A DNA stretch of 64,000 bases, taken from contig JACYUE010000004.1 of NCBI GenBank assembly GCA_014841595.1, positions 119,613-183,612 on the forward strand, read 5' to 3'. Below are positions 49,989 to 58,576 of this stretch, in pieces. The notes under the pieces were generated by a model, which saw only the letters and a list, made by a program, of their open reading frames with translations, was not told the DNA's origin and searched no databases. Positions within the stretch are counted from its first letter, which is position 1, and each line of letters starts with the position of its first letter. This DNA is from Oxalobacteraceae sp. CFBP 8761 (GTDB lineage Bacteria; Pseudomonadota; Gammaproteobacteria; Burkholderiales; Burkholderiaceae_D). Position numbers and translations under genes: made by a program.

Positions 49989-51647
49989 CTAGAGGTCTGC
50001 TGTGCTGCTGGCCGGTTGCCGGGCGCCGCGCCGTGCGCGCAGCACGAAGCGGGCCGGATCGAGCGCATCGACCAGCGTCATCTCCAGCGGCAGCGGCTCG
50101 CCTTCCAGCTGCGCCGCCAACAGCTCGGCCGCCAGCGGCGCCCAGATCAGGCCACGCGAGGCATAGCCCAGGAGGCCATACAGCCCCGGATGGCGCGGCA
50201 CGTCGCGCAGGCGCTCGGTGCTGCCGGCGGCGGCGATATCCGGCAGGCGGCCCACGAGCGGCAGGCGATCCGGCGCCACGCAGCGAAAGCCCACGCGGCC
50301 CGCCAGTGGCGCGTCGTCAGCCGCAAGCGGATCGGACACCAGCGCGCGCAGGCGCGTCACGTTTTCCAGCTGGCTGCTGGCGCGCAGCGCAGGATCGGCA
50401 TCGAGATCGTACGTCGCGCCGGCGCACAGCACGCCCTGCGCGGATGGGGTCAGGTAGGCTTCGCGGCACAGCACCAGCGGCAACTGCGGCGCCGCGCCCG
50501 GCGGCAAGTGCGTGACCTGGCCGCGCAAGGCCTGCAGCGGCAGATCGGCGGTCAGCGCCATGCGGCGTGCACCGGCGCCACTGGCCAGAACGGCCGTCGG
50601 GGCCGTGGCCAGCACGGCGCCATCGGGCGCGCGCGCCAGCCAGGTGTCTTCGCTTTGCTCCAGCGTCACGTCACCGGCGCCGAAATACCGCGTCAGGCGC
50701 GCGCCGCATGAGGCCAGCAATGCCTCGCAGACACTGCCCGGCCGCGCCCAGCCGCCTTGCGGGAACAGCCAGCCGCCGTCCGGCGCCGGCAAGCCAAGCA
50801 ATGCTTCTGCCTCCGGGGATTCGAGCCAGCGCGCGAAATCAGGCGGGACGCTGCCATCGTTCGCGATGGCGCGCGAGACCGCCGCGTGATCGGCGTCGCG
50901 CGCCAGTTGCAGCACGCCGCAGGCGGCGCCATCAAAGGCCTGGCCGACGCCGCCCAGCTGCTCCCACAGGCGCAGCGCGTACAGGTAGGCGGCGCGTGTC
51001 AGGCGCGTCGGGACGTTGTCGTCGCGTGAGAGCAGCGGCATGAAGATGCCGGCCAGGTTGCCCGACGCTTCCAGCGCTACCTCGGCATGCCGCTCGATCA
51101 GCGTGACTTGCCAGCCGCGCGCGCACAGGCGCGCCGCCAGCGCGCAGCCGGCCAGACCCGCACCCAGCACCAGCGCGTGACGGACCGGTTGTGGCGTGAC
51201 GGGCAGGCGTGGTTTGCGGCTGGAGAAGACCGCGTTGTCGTCGTCCTCGAACACGAAGCCATGCGCCGTCAGCGCTTGTCTCTGCGCGTCATCCAGGCCG
51301 GTTGCGTTCAGACGCGCGCCGAGTGTCGTCAGGCGCGCCAGCGGTCGGGCAAAGGCACTGCCAACAGGATCGTGCAGCCGGATGCAGTCCAGGTGCGCAT
51401 TGAGTTCGGCCAGCGCGCTCTCGAGCGGTGCGGCCAGCAGGTCCAGCGTGATGCCGGCTTCTGCTTGCGGGATGCAGTGAAAGCCTGGCTGCAGATTGGA
51501 CGCCAGTGCCACGATGTGCAGGTGCTGCGGACGCTGCGGGTCGGCGCGCCAGGCCGCGATCAGGGCGGCGACAGGTGCGCCGTCGCCATGGTCGCTGTCG
51601 AACACGGTGTAGCGCGTGCGGCCACGCCAGTGGTCCTGCATCGGCAT
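49989..51647 (-). CDS. mnmC: MnmC-like FAD-dependent tRNA-modification oxidoreductase with decayed methyltransferase half
   Basis: A 552-residue protein of the MnmC family. The C-terminal oxidoreductase (about 155-545) is intact, with the FAD loop LVLGAGLAGCALA (159-171), and removes the carboxymethyl group from cmnm5U34 in tRNA. The N-terminal 150 residues align by eye with the methyltransferase half of bifunctional MnmC but are shorter by about 100 residues, and the SAM motif GFGTGxNF is replaced by HGDGAPVA. The methylation step is therefore probably lost or carried out elsewhere. The start at 51647 is one base after the tag stop. Confidence 0.82.
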   Translation of the reverse strand: MPMQDHWRGRTRYTVFDSDHGDGAPVAALIAAWRADPQRPQHLHIVALASNLQPGFHCIPQAEAGITLDLLAAPLESALAELNAHLDCIRLHDPVGSAFARPLARLTTLGARLNATGLDDAQRQALTAHGFVFEDDDNAVFSSRKPRLPVTPQPVRHALVLGAGLAGCALAARLCARGWQVTLIERHAEVALEASGNLAGIFMPLLSRDDNVPTRLTRAAYLYALRLWEQLGGVGQAFDGAACGVLQLARDADHAAVSRAIANDGSVPPDFARWLESPEAEALLGLPAPDGGWLFPQGGWARPGSVCEALLASCGARLTRYFGAGDVTLEQSEDTWLARAPDGAVLATAPTAVLASGAGARRMALTADLPLQALRGQVTHLPPGAAPQLPLVLCREAYLTPSAQGVLCAGATYDLDADPALRASSQLENVTRLRALVSDPLAADDAPLAGRVGFRCVAPDRLPLVGRLPDIAAAGSTERLRDVPRHPGLYGLLGYASRGLIWAPLAAELLAAQLEGEPLPLEMTLVDALDPARFVLRARRGARQPASSTADL

Positions 51648-51648
51648 G

Positions 51649-52233
51649 TCAGCGCCGTGTGCGACAGATGCAGTCGCGATCATGGTCGTCCACCATGCCG
51701 ACGCCCTGCATATAGGCATACACGATGGTCGAACCGACGAACTTGAAGCCGCGCTTGCCCAGGTCTTTCGACAGGCGGTCGGACAGTTCGGTGCGCGCCG
51801 GGCGGGCGCCGTCCGGCCAGTCGTTGACGATCGGCGCGCCGTCGACGAAGTCCCACAGGTACGCGTCGAGCGTCAGGCCCTGCTCGCGCATGGCCAGGTA
51901 GGCGCGCGCATTGGTGATCGTCGCCGCCACCTTGAGGCGGTTGCGCACGATGCCTGGGTTGGCCAGCAGCTCGGCCTTCTTGTCGTCGCCGTAGGCCGCG
52001 ATCTTGTGCGCATCCCAGCCATCGAAGGCGGCGCGGTAGGTGTCGCGCTTGTTCAGGATGGTTTCCCACGACAGGCCGGCCTGCGCGCCCTCGAGATTGA
52101 GCATCTCGAACAGCGTGGTTTCATCGTGGCACGGCACGCCCCACTCGTTGTCGTGATAGGCGATGTAGCGCGGGTTGGCCATATTGGCCCAGGAGCAGCG
52201 GGTGATGGTATTGGCGGTATTGGCGGTCGGCAT
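51649..52233 (-). CDS. tag: DNA-3-methyladenine glycosylase I (Tag)
   Basis: A 194-residue repair enzyme that removes 3-methyladenine from DNA. Family motifs are RCSWA near residue 12, the YHDNEWGVP segment, and the C-terminal zinc-binding region CICR with the preceding VDDHDRDC histidine/cysteines. The N-terminus contains a short repeated TANTAN encoded by a nine-base direct repeat. It is upstream of the MnmC-like gene with one base between stop and start, so both RNA- and DNA-modification genes share a transcript. Confidence 0.93.
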   Translation of the reverse strand: MPTANTANTITRCSWANMANPRYIAYHDNEWGVPCHDETTLFEMLNLEGAQAGLSWETILNKRDTYRAAFDGWDAHKIAAYGDDKKAELLANPGIVRNRLKVAATITNARAYLAMREQGLTLDAYLWDFVDGAPIVNDWPDGARPARTELSDRLSKDLGKRGFKFVGSTIVYAYMQGVGMVDDHDRDCICRTRR

Positions 52234-52247
52234 GGCACGAGTATAGA

Positions 52248-52751
52248 TCAGGCTTGCGTAACGACCGCTGTGTGGTGCTTGACCGTCAGATCGAGCAGCG
52301 CGACCATCTCACCCTCGTCGTCGATGTCCGTTTCGACGAAGCCAAAGCTGGCGTAAAAACGCGATGCCACTGCGTTGCCGGGGATATAGCTGATCCAGAC
52401 CCTGGTGGCTGCCGCATCGCGCCGGATCTCGTCCAGCAATAGGGTCAGCGCAGCGCGACCATGTCCCTGGCCCTGATGACGCTGATCGATCATGAAACGC
52501 CAGATACCGTATTCGCCGTGTTCATCGTCGCCATCCAATACCACGAACATCATGAAACCAATGACGTCACGATCGATGCAGATGGCACGCGTGTGATAGT
52601 TCGAATGAAAGCTGGCCTGCGCGATCGAATAAGAATTGGAGGCCAGGAACGCACGCTGATGCGGATGCAGCTCGAGCTCCGCCACCGTCTCGAAGTTATC
52701 TTTCGTGACCGGGCATAACGCCACTGCCCGGCTGGAAAATGCGTTCGCCAT
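52248..52751 (-). CDS. GNAT family N-acetyltransferase (BltD/SpeG-like)
   Basis: A 167-residue acetyltransferase. The acetyl-CoA loop (motif A) is QRHQGQGHGRA at 90-100. The segment YGIWRFMID before it resembles BltD and related polyamine acetyltransferases, as I recall them, so a diamine or polyamine is a plausible substrate. The start overlaps the DUF2384 stop by one base (TAATG), so translation is coupled to that small protein. It ends 14 bases before the tag gene on the same strand. Confidence 0.85.
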   Translation of the reverse strand: MANAFSSRAVALCPVTKDNFETVAELELHPHQRAFLASNSYSIAQASFHSNYHTRAICIDRDVIGFMMFVVLDGDDEHGEYGIWRFMIDQRHQGQGHGRAALTLLLDEIRRDAAATRVWISYIPGNAVASRFYASFGFVETDIDDEGEMVALLDLTVKHHTAVVTQA

Positions 52752-53014
52752 TACCTGGCGCCGCGTAGCGGCATCGTGCGCAGGCGGGCCAGCACATCAT
52801 CGATGCGGCCGGCAGCGACCAACTGCGCAGGCGTTCTGTCGCCAAGCTCCGGCTGGGGCGTGGTCATCCAGGCGTCGGCAGCGTCGATGCTGCCGAGCAC
52901 CTGGCGCACCTCGTGCATGACCGCGTAATGGGTCTGGGCCTTGCGCGAATGGTCCTGGAAGCGGGCCTGCAATGCGCTGATGTTGTCGGGAGAAAGACGT
53001 TCGGGATCGGTCAT
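52751..53014 (-). CDS. Minimal DUF2384 (Xre/MbcA/ParS toxin-binding) domain protein
   Basis: An 87-residue protein whose C-terminal half matches the antitoxin C-terminal domain of the Xre/MbcA/ParS family: Trp49, Pro53, then ELGDRTPAQLVAAG (56-69) and DVLARLR. In RES-Xre pairs this domain blocks the toxin. The usual N-terminal helix-turn-helix is absent; only about 40 helical residues precede it. No RES-domain toxin lies nearby; the coupled downstream gene is a GNAT acetyltransferase. It may be an orphan, a partner of that enzyme, or a regulator. Confidence 0.75.
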   Translation of the reverse strand: MTDPERLSPDNISALQARFQDHSRKAQTHYAVMHEVRQVLGSIDAADAWMTTPQPELGDRTPAQLVAAGRIDDVLARLRTMPLRGAR

Positions 53015-53042
53015 GATGTGGGTCTCGGTAGCATTGACGGCA

Positions 53043-54581
53043 TCATACCTTGCCGCGGCGCGCGCTTGCCGGCCACTGTGCTTCGATCACCTTCGCCAAC
53101 GCCGCCACGCCACGCCGGATATCCGCTGGCGGCACCGCCGAAAAACCCAGCAACAGCCCCGGCGCCACCGCGCAGGCCGGCGTGGCCGCGGGATTCGCAA
53201 AATACCCGAGCGGGCGCAGTTCGATGCCGGCATCAAGCGCCGCCTGCGCCACACGGGCTTCGAGCGGAATGCGGCCACGCTCGTCAGGCAGGAAGTGCGT
53301 GCACAAGTCCAGCCCCGCATCGGCCGGGCCACAGCGCAAGCGTTCGTCAAGACGGTCGCTCAGCGCCGCCATCAGCGCTGAGCGTCGTTCGGCATACGCG
53401 TCGCGCGTGCGCCGGATGTGGCGCATGAAGTGGCCTTCGCCGATGAAGTCGGCCAGCACCGCCTGCGGCAGGATCGCGCCCTGGCGGTCGATCAGCGCTT
53501 TCGCGCGCGCGAGCGGTTCGGCCAGCGCCGGCGGCGCGACGACGTAGCCGAGCCGCAGCGCCGGAAACAGCACCTTCGAGAACGTGCCCACGTAGATCAC
53601 GCAACCTGCGCGGTCGAGGCTTTGCAGCGACGCCAGCGGCGGGCCGGTGTAGCGGTACTCGCTGTCGTAATCATCCTCGATCACCCAGGCGCGGTTGGCG
53701 GTCGCCCAGCGCAGCAGTTCGAGCCGGCGCGCGAGGCTCATCGTCACGCCCAGCGGCAGCTGGTGCGACGGGGTGGTGAACACCATGCGCGCGTCGGGAT
53801 AATGCAGCGCGCCGTACGCCACATCCATCCCTTCGTCGGTCACCGGCACGGTGCACAGGCGCGCCCCGGCCACCTGCATCGGCGCGCTGGCTCCCTGGTA
53901 GCCGGGCGACTCGAGCCAGACACCGTCGCCGGGCGCGAGCAGCAGTTGGGACAGCAGGTACAAGGCCTGCTGCGAACCGGACGTGATCACGATCTGCGCC
54001 GGTTCGCACACGACGCCGCGCGAAGCGCGCAGGTAAGCGCACAGCAGTTCGCGCAGCGGGGCGTAGCCGTTGGCGGCGCCATAGCCGAGATAGGGACCGG
54101 AACGATGCGCGCGCCGTAACTGGCGCGCTTCGAGCTTGCGCCACAGGTCGAACGGAAACAGGTCCAGGCCCGGCATGCTGGGGCGGAAAGCGCGCGGCGG
54201 ACCATCGCGCAACGGCGCCCGGCCCATGGCGGTGGCCATGGCCGCGCCGCGTGCCGGCAATGCCCGTAGCAGGCCATCGGTCCGGGGCGGCCTGCGCGCA
54301 AGCGGCAAGGCTTCGTCGACAAACGTGCCCTGACCCACGCCGCCACGCAGATAACCTTCGGCAGTGAGTTGATCGTAGGCAGCCAGCACGGTCTGGCGCG
54401 ATATCCCCAGCGCGACGCACAGCGTGCGTGTGGCCGGCAGGCGTGCGCCGGGGGCCAGCGTGCCCTGCAGGATGGCGTCTTTGAGCCGTGCGTACAGCTG
54501 GCGAAACAGGGGGATCTCACCGCTGCGTTCAAGCGGCGTAGCGGCAATCAGGTCGTGGGCATGCATGGTGGGCAGAATCAT
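53043..54581 (-). CDS. MocR/PdxR-type GntR regulator with aminotransferase domain
   Basis: A 512-residue transcription factor. The N-terminal GntR winged helix (about 15-85) includes RLPATRTLCVALGISRQTV. The fold-type I aminotransferase-like domain (about 115-505) has the PLP lysine in YVGTFSKVLFP and EDDYDSEYRY before it. Such regulators bind PLP or an amino-acid adduct and control genes for vitamin B6, GABA or amino-acid use. The start may be 54581 or 54566; neither has a clear ribosome site. It is divergent from the PaiB-like gene across 87 bases, so that gene is the likely target. Confidence 0.9.
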   Translation of the reverse strand: MILPTMHAHDLIAATPLERSGEIPLFRQLYARLKDAILQGTLAPGARLPATRTLCVALGISRQTVLAAYDQLTAEGYLRGGVGQGTFVDEALPLARRPPRTDGLLRALPARGAAMATAMGRAPLRDGPPRAFRPSMPGLDLFPFDLWRKLEARQLRRAHRSGPYLGYGAANGYAPLRELLCAYLRASRGVVCEPAQIVITSGSQQALYLLSQLLLAPGDGVWLESPGYQGASAPMQVAGARLCTVPVTDEGMDVAYGALHYPDARMVFTTPSHQLPLGVTMSLARRLELLRWATANRAWVIEDDYDSEYRYTGPPLASLQSLDRAGCVIYVGTFSKVLFPALRLGYVVAPPALAEPLARAKALIDRQGAILPQAVLADFIGEGHFMRHIRRTRDAYAERRSALMAALSDRLDERLRCGPADAGLDLCTHFLPDERGRIPLEARVAQAALDAGIELRPLGYFANPAATPACAVAPGLLLGFSAVPPADIRRGVAALAKVIEAQWPASARRGKV

Positions 54582-54668
54582 ATTGGTACGCCCATCTTTA
54601 CTGTAATTGGCTATTTTGGAAAGCCAATTTGTAGCCGAGGATACGGGTCTACTCTGGAGACACATTGC

Positions 54669-55238
54669 ATGTATTGCCCTGCCCGTTTTGCCCAGCCTGA
54701 CAGCACCAGCCTGCACGACCTGATTGCCGCCCACCCGTTGGGCATGCTGGTGACGCACAGCGACGGCCTGCCGGACGCCGATCATCTGCCATTTGATGTG
54801 TACGCCAGCGAGGGGGTGCTGCGCACGCATGTCGCGCGCCGCAATCCCGTCTGGCAGCGCGACGGGCAGCAGGTGCTGGTCGTGTTTCGCGGACCATCGG
54901 GGTATGCCACGCCGGACCGCGTGGAAAAAGAGGAAACGGGGGGCCGCGTGGTGCCCACCTGGACTTACAACGTGGTGCACGTGCACGGACGGCTGCGCAC
55001 GATCGACGAGCCGGCCTGGCTGCTGGCACAGGTGACGCGTCTGACCAACCGCATGGAATGCACGCAAGCTGCGCCATGGGCGGTGAGCGATGCACCGAAC
55101 GATTACATTGAGGGGATGCTGAACGCCATCGTCGGCATCGAAATCGTGATCGAACGGATTGAAGGGAAATGGAAAACCGAGCCGGCGCCAAGGGTACGGA
55201 CGACCTCTGGCGCCGGCCCGGTCAATGCCAAATCTTAG
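54669..55238 (+). CDS. PaiB-family FMN-binding negative regulator
   Basis: A 189-residue protein of the PaiB family (FMN-binding split barrel). It begins MYCPARFAQ, with LGMLVTHSDGLPDADHLPF and VVFRGPSGYATPD and WTYNVVHVHGRL as the conserved blocks. Family members are called negative regulators of degradative enzymes, but a flavin enzyme is equally possible. GGAG precedes the ATG. It is divergent from the MocR regulator, a pairing often seen, and converges with the DUF4142 gene with a four-base overlap of stops. Confidence 0.85.
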   Translation: MYCPARFAQPDSTSLHDLIAAHPLGMLVTHSDGLPDADHLPFDVYASEGVLRTHVARRNPVWQRDGQQVLVVFRGPSGYATPDRVEKEETGGRVVPTWTYNVVHVHGRLRTIDEPAWLLAQVTRLTNRMECTQAAPWAVSDAPNDYIEGMLNAIVGIEIVIERIEGKWKTEPAPRVRTTSGAGPVNAKS

Positions 55239-55864
55239 TGGCTGGCGCCGGTATGGCCTGCGGCGCCCGAGCTGCCGGTGCTGCCCATTTTGCCGCTAGC
55301 AACTTGCTCGGCGTGCTTCAGGTGCTCTTGCACGACCGGGATGGTCTTGTCGACCTGCCCCTTGACGTCAGCATCCTTGGCCGCTTTCGAGGCTTTTTGC
55401 AGCTTGGCCAGCGTGTCCTTGTGCGCTGCCACGCCGCCCTGCTTCGTGTAGGCCTTGTCGAACGCGTCGCCGTTTGCCTTTTCCAGCTTGGCGGCCAGCG
55501 CCTTGTGCTTGGCGTCGAGTTCAGTCGGCAGGGTCACGCCCTTCGATTGTGCCAGAGTCTGCACTTCGGTCAGCGCCTTGCCATGGTCGTCGACCATTTT
55601 CTGACCGAACGCTTTCACATCGGCATTCTGGCTCTTGCTTTGCGCCATTTTGCCCATTTCGACCTCCGCCATGTTCGACATCGCCATGTCCATGATGGCC
55701 TTGCGATCGGCAGCGGTCAGCTTGGCCGTGCCACTGCCGGTGGTGGCGGTCGCGCTGGCACCCATCTGGGTGGAGGCGGTTTGCGCCTGCGCGCCAACCG
55801 AACCGAACATGGCTGCGGCGACCGACACGGCCAACAGGCGCTTGATGAATTGGGTTTTCTGCAT
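55235..55864 (-). CDS. DUF4142 exported ferritin-like protein
   Basis: A 209-residue protein with a signal peptide (cleavage near GAQAQ, about residue 28) and a DUF4142 four-helix bundle (about 55-190), with AEVEMGKMAQSKSQNADVKAF and MVDDHGKALTEVQTLAQSKG-like helices. These proteins are predicted ferritin-like stress proteins of the periplasm. CAGGAGA precedes the ATG at 55864. The C-terminus is rich in Gly, Ser, Ala and His. Its stop shares bases with the convergent PaiB stop. Confidence 0.87.
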   Translation of the reverse strand: MQKTQFIKRLLAVSVAAAMFGSVGAQAQTASTQMGASATATTGSGTAKLTAADRKAIMDMAMSNMAEVEMGKMAQSKSQNADVKAFGQKMVDDHGKALTEVQTLAQSKGVTLPTELDAKHKALAAKLEKANGDAFDKAYTKQGGVAAHKDTLAKLQKASKAAKDADVKGQVDKTIPVVQEHLKHAEQVASGKMGSTGSSGAAGHTGASH

Positions 55865-56029
55865 GGTGTATCTCCTGGTTCTTGACATTGTGTATGTTTG
55901 GTCGATTCAAGACTGCCTGTCGAACCCGTCGTTACGACGGTTATCAACGAAACAACATCGAGTGAGCAGACTGTATACCTGCGTTATTGTTACCAGCGCT
56001 CGATAGCCAATAGGAAACTTTCAATCAAA

Positions 56030-56054
56030 AAAGCCAGCCTTGATGGCTGGCTTT
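56030..56054 (-). terminator. Intrinsic terminator of the phosphoesterase gene
   Basis: A perfect ten-base stem (AAAGCCAGCC at 56030-56039 with GGCTGGCTTT at 56045-56054) and five-base loop. Read on the minus strand it ends in a run of six T. It begins four bases after the phosphoesterase stop. Confidence 0.88.
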
Positions 56055-56057
56055 GTA

Positions 56058-57728
56058 TCACCGGAATTGCAATGTTGCCGTCAGATCGCCCGGCGGACGG
56101 GCCCCGCGCCCTTCGAACGCGGCGTTACGCAAGGCCAGGCCTTCCAGCAGCGGCAAACCGTGCAGGCGCGTGATGAAGCGCAATACCGAGGTCGTGTCAT
56201 AGAAATTGTGGTCGACCGCGCCCCGCTTGGCGTGCGGCGACACCACGATCGCCGGGATGCGCGAGCCCGGGCCCCAGCGGTCACCCTTCGGCGGGGCCAC
56301 ATGGTCCCACCAGCCACCGTTCTCGTCGAAGGTAATCACGACCACCATGTCTTTCCACTGCGGTGATTTTTTCAGGTGCTCGATGACGTTGGCGACATGG
56401 GCGTCGCCCGATTCGATGTCCGAGTACCCGGCGTGCAGGTTCAGGTTGCCTTGCGGCTTGTAGAACGCGACCGCCGGCAGCTTGCCGGCAATGACGTCGG
56501 CAATGAAGCGGTTCGAGATCGGGCTGTCGCCCAGGCCGCCGTCACGCAAGTGGTCGGCGCGCGCCTTCGTTCCCGGGGCGAACTGCCTGAAGTAATTGAA
56601 TGGCTGGTGGTGGTACTGGAAGTTGGGCTTCTGGCCGGCGCCGCGGCCATCGAGCGCCGCTTGCTGGCCGCCGCCATACCAGGCCCAGCTCACACCGCGC
56701 CGGGACAACAGGTCGCCGATCGTGTCGTAGGTTTGCGGCGGCAACACGCTGGCATCTTGCGGGTCGGCGTGCAGCGGGTTGCCATCGACGGCCGGGCGGA
56801 CCCAGCTCGGCTGATATGGCGGCGCCATCGTGTTGACGGCGTAACCGTCGGGCGTCATCGCGCCGTTGCGCACGACCTTGGGCGGACCACCCAGCGCCGA
56901 GGCCGGTGAATCGGGTTGCAGCGCCAGGCGCACGCCCTGCGGGCCATCGGCCAGCACCGCAATCTTCGACTTGGCCGCCGTCTGCGCAGCATGGAAGTAT
57001 TCCGGCACCCGCCCGCTGATCAGGAACTGGTGATTCAGGTACGAGCCGCCAAAAGCGGCCATGAAGAAGTTGTCGCACAGCGTGAATTCGCGCGCGATCT
57101 GCCACAAGCCGAGGTTCTTTGATGTTTCGCCGTAATAGCCCATCACCATGCCACCAGCATCGGACCACGCGGCAAAGCCGTCGTTGCGCCCGCCATTGAT
57201 CTGCATCTGGTTGTGATAGAACTGATGCACCAGGTCGCGCGTGACGATGGACTCCGGCAGCGGCTTGCCATCGCCGTCGGTCAGCTTGAACGGCGCGTTC
57301 GGCAGTCTGGTCAATTGCTTCTCGTCGATCAGGTATTCCTTGCCGCCGATATTCTGTCGGCCCGGCACCATGCCGCCCCAGATTTTGGGCAGGGTGGGCA
57401 GGACCGAACCATCGCGGTCGCGCTGCTGCAGGCGCGCCGCAGGTACACTTGCGAGAGGCTCGGCCAGCCCGGGAAAATCGGCAAACAGGTTGTTGAAGCT
57501 GCGGTTTTCCAGATAGATCACGACCACGTTCTTGACGTGGGCGCGCAGTTTGGCGTCGAGCGAACTCTTGGCGGGCGCCCGGCCGGCGGTGGGCGCAGCG
57601 CTTGCCACACCGGGCAGTGTACCGGCGCCGGCCACCACGCCAGCGGCCGCAGCGGCCTGGAAGATGCGCCTGCGCGCGGGATTGCCTGGCTGGGTGGACG
57701 CGTCCGGTCCGGAATCTTGCTCGTGCAC
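56058..57728 (-). CDS. Tat-exported acid phosphatase/phosphoesterase (AcpA-like)
   Basis: A 556-residue periplasmic or secreted phosphoesterase of the AcpA/phospholipase C superfamily (alkaline-phosphatase fold). A twin-arginine signal (ARRRIFQA, Arg19-Arg21) precedes a hydrophobic stretch. The metal and nucleophile region is YLENRSFNNLF (Glu74, Asn75, Ser77). A second metal-binding segment is ITFDENGGWWDHV, and further on IVVSPHAKRGAVDHNFYD. The start is GTG at 57728 with AGGAG six bases upstream. It is followed by a strong terminator. Whether it prefers phosphatidylcholine or phosphomonoesters cannot be said. Confidence 0.85.
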   Translation of the reverse strand: MHEQDSGPDASTQPGNPARRRIFQAAAAAGVVAGAGTLPGVASAAPTAGRAPAKSSLDAKLRAHVKNVVVIYLENRSFNNLFADFPGLAEPLASVPAARLQQRDRDGSVLPTLPKIWGGMVPGRQNIGGKEYLIDEKQLTRLPNAPFKLTDGDGKPLPESIVTRDLVHQFYHNQMQINGGRNDGFAAWSDAGGMVMGYYGETSKNLGLWQIAREFTLCDNFFMAAFGGSYLNHQFLISGRVPEYFHAAQTAAKSKIAVLADGPQGVRLALQPDSPASALGGPPKVVRNGAMTPDGYAVNTMAPPYQPSWVRPAVDGNPLHADPQDASVLPPQTYDTIGDLLSRRGVSWAWYGGGQQAALDGRGAGQKPNFQYHHQPFNYFRQFAPGTKARADHLRDGGLGDSPISNRFIADVIAGKLPAVAFYKPQGNLNLHAGYSDIESGDAHVANVIEHLKKSPQWKDMVVVITFDENGGWWDHVAPPKGDRWGPGSRIPAIVVSPHAKRGAVDHNFYDTTSVLRFITRLHGLPLLEGLALRNAAFEGRGARPPGDLTATLQFR

Positions 57729-57961
57729 GTATTGCTCCTGTCGCTGGCGGTCAAGGCGACCGCAAAGCAGGCATTATCCGTGTACTTTACAAAGGGAAAC
57801 AAGCAAGAGAAAACGAATTCGTCCGGATCGTCAAACGGTTGTCACATTTAAGCAGCACAATGCAAGTGCTCCTTGGGAAGGGAACGCGGCAGCGCGAGCT
57901 GCCCTACCGGCGCCGGCGGTCGGGAAATATACCGGCACCAATTTACAGAGATGCACCCCAC

Positions 57962-57987
57962 GACACGGCCCCGACGCGGGCCGTGTC
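57962..57987. terminator. Possible terminator hairpin downstream of the GyrI-like gene
   Basis: A perfect ten-base stem (GACACGGCCC, 57962-57971, with GGGCCGTGTC, 57978-57987) and six-base loop. It lies 13 bases after the stop of the GyrI-like gene (minus strand), but the T-rich tract is on the other side, so termination on the minus strand would be weak. The rest of the gap 57729-57999 shows nothing that I recognise. Confidence 0.45.
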
Positions 57988-57999
57988 CTTTATTTCAGT

Positions 58000-58470
58000 T
58001 CAACCGTACAGTGGCACCAGGATGTCGTAGGCATTGTCCGGCCGCGCGCCATCGTCGACGGTCGGCGTGTAGCGGCGGTCGTACCGTTCGAGGCGAATCC
58101 CCTCTTCATCGGCTTCCATGCCCAGTTGCTCCATCGCCGCCGTGCCGGTCACACGCGAGGCTTGCGCATGCACCATCGGGCCGCGGTGCGTCATCAGCGC
58201 GTAGCGGCGTGCCGGCACCTGGATACCGATCATGCCGGGCGGGAGTTGGTCGAGGTCAGCGACCTCGACGGCCACGCATTCGACCTGCTCACCATCGTCC
58301 CGCCGCAGCGTCACGCCATAGCGGACACCGTTGTGCTCGCCCAGTTCGGCTTCACGGGCGAGGAATGCTTTCCAGACCTCGGGCAATTCCGTTTCCGGTG
58401 CTGAAGCTGGCACAACTGCGGGTAGCCCGGCGAGCTTCATTTCAGGTAGTGTGATGGTCGAGATGTGCAT
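58000..58470 (-). CDS. GyrI-like effector-binding domain protein
   Basis: A 156-residue single-domain protein of the GyrI/AraC effector-binding fold (SRPBCC-like two-fold). The N-terminal strand MHISTITLPEMKLAGLP and the second-half strand PARRYALMTHRGPM mark the repeats. Such proteins bind small hydrophobic or cationic molecules, protect gyrase, or act as hydrolases. It is divergent from the O-methyltransferase. No DNA-binding domain is attached. Confidence 0.8.
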   Translation of the reverse strand: MHISTITLPEMKLAGLPAVVPASAPETELPEVWKAFLAREAELGEHNGVRYGVTLRRDDGEQVECVAVEVADLDQLPPGMIGIQVPARRYALMTHRGPMVHAQASRVTGTAAMEQLGMEADEEGIRLERYDRRYTPTVDDGARPDNAYDILVPLYG

Positions 58471-58576
58471 GATGTGGACTTCTAAAGAGACGAAAAGATT
58501 ATAGGCTTATCGCTTCGGCAATATTAGCAACGTCGCAATCGTGCGCCTCGATTCCCGGACAAAATGGAGACAACCG

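Noticed and set aside
52248..52751. The GNAT gene as a TacT/AtaT-type toxin
   Set aside because: Its sequence is closer to BltD-like polyamine acetyltransferases and it lacks a ribbon-helix-helix partner. Kept only as a hypothesis under the DUF2384 finding.
57729..57999. A hidden gene in the 271-base gap before the GyrI-like gene
   Set aside because: No frame has a start, ribosome site and sensible composition; only the hairpin at 57962-57987 stands out.
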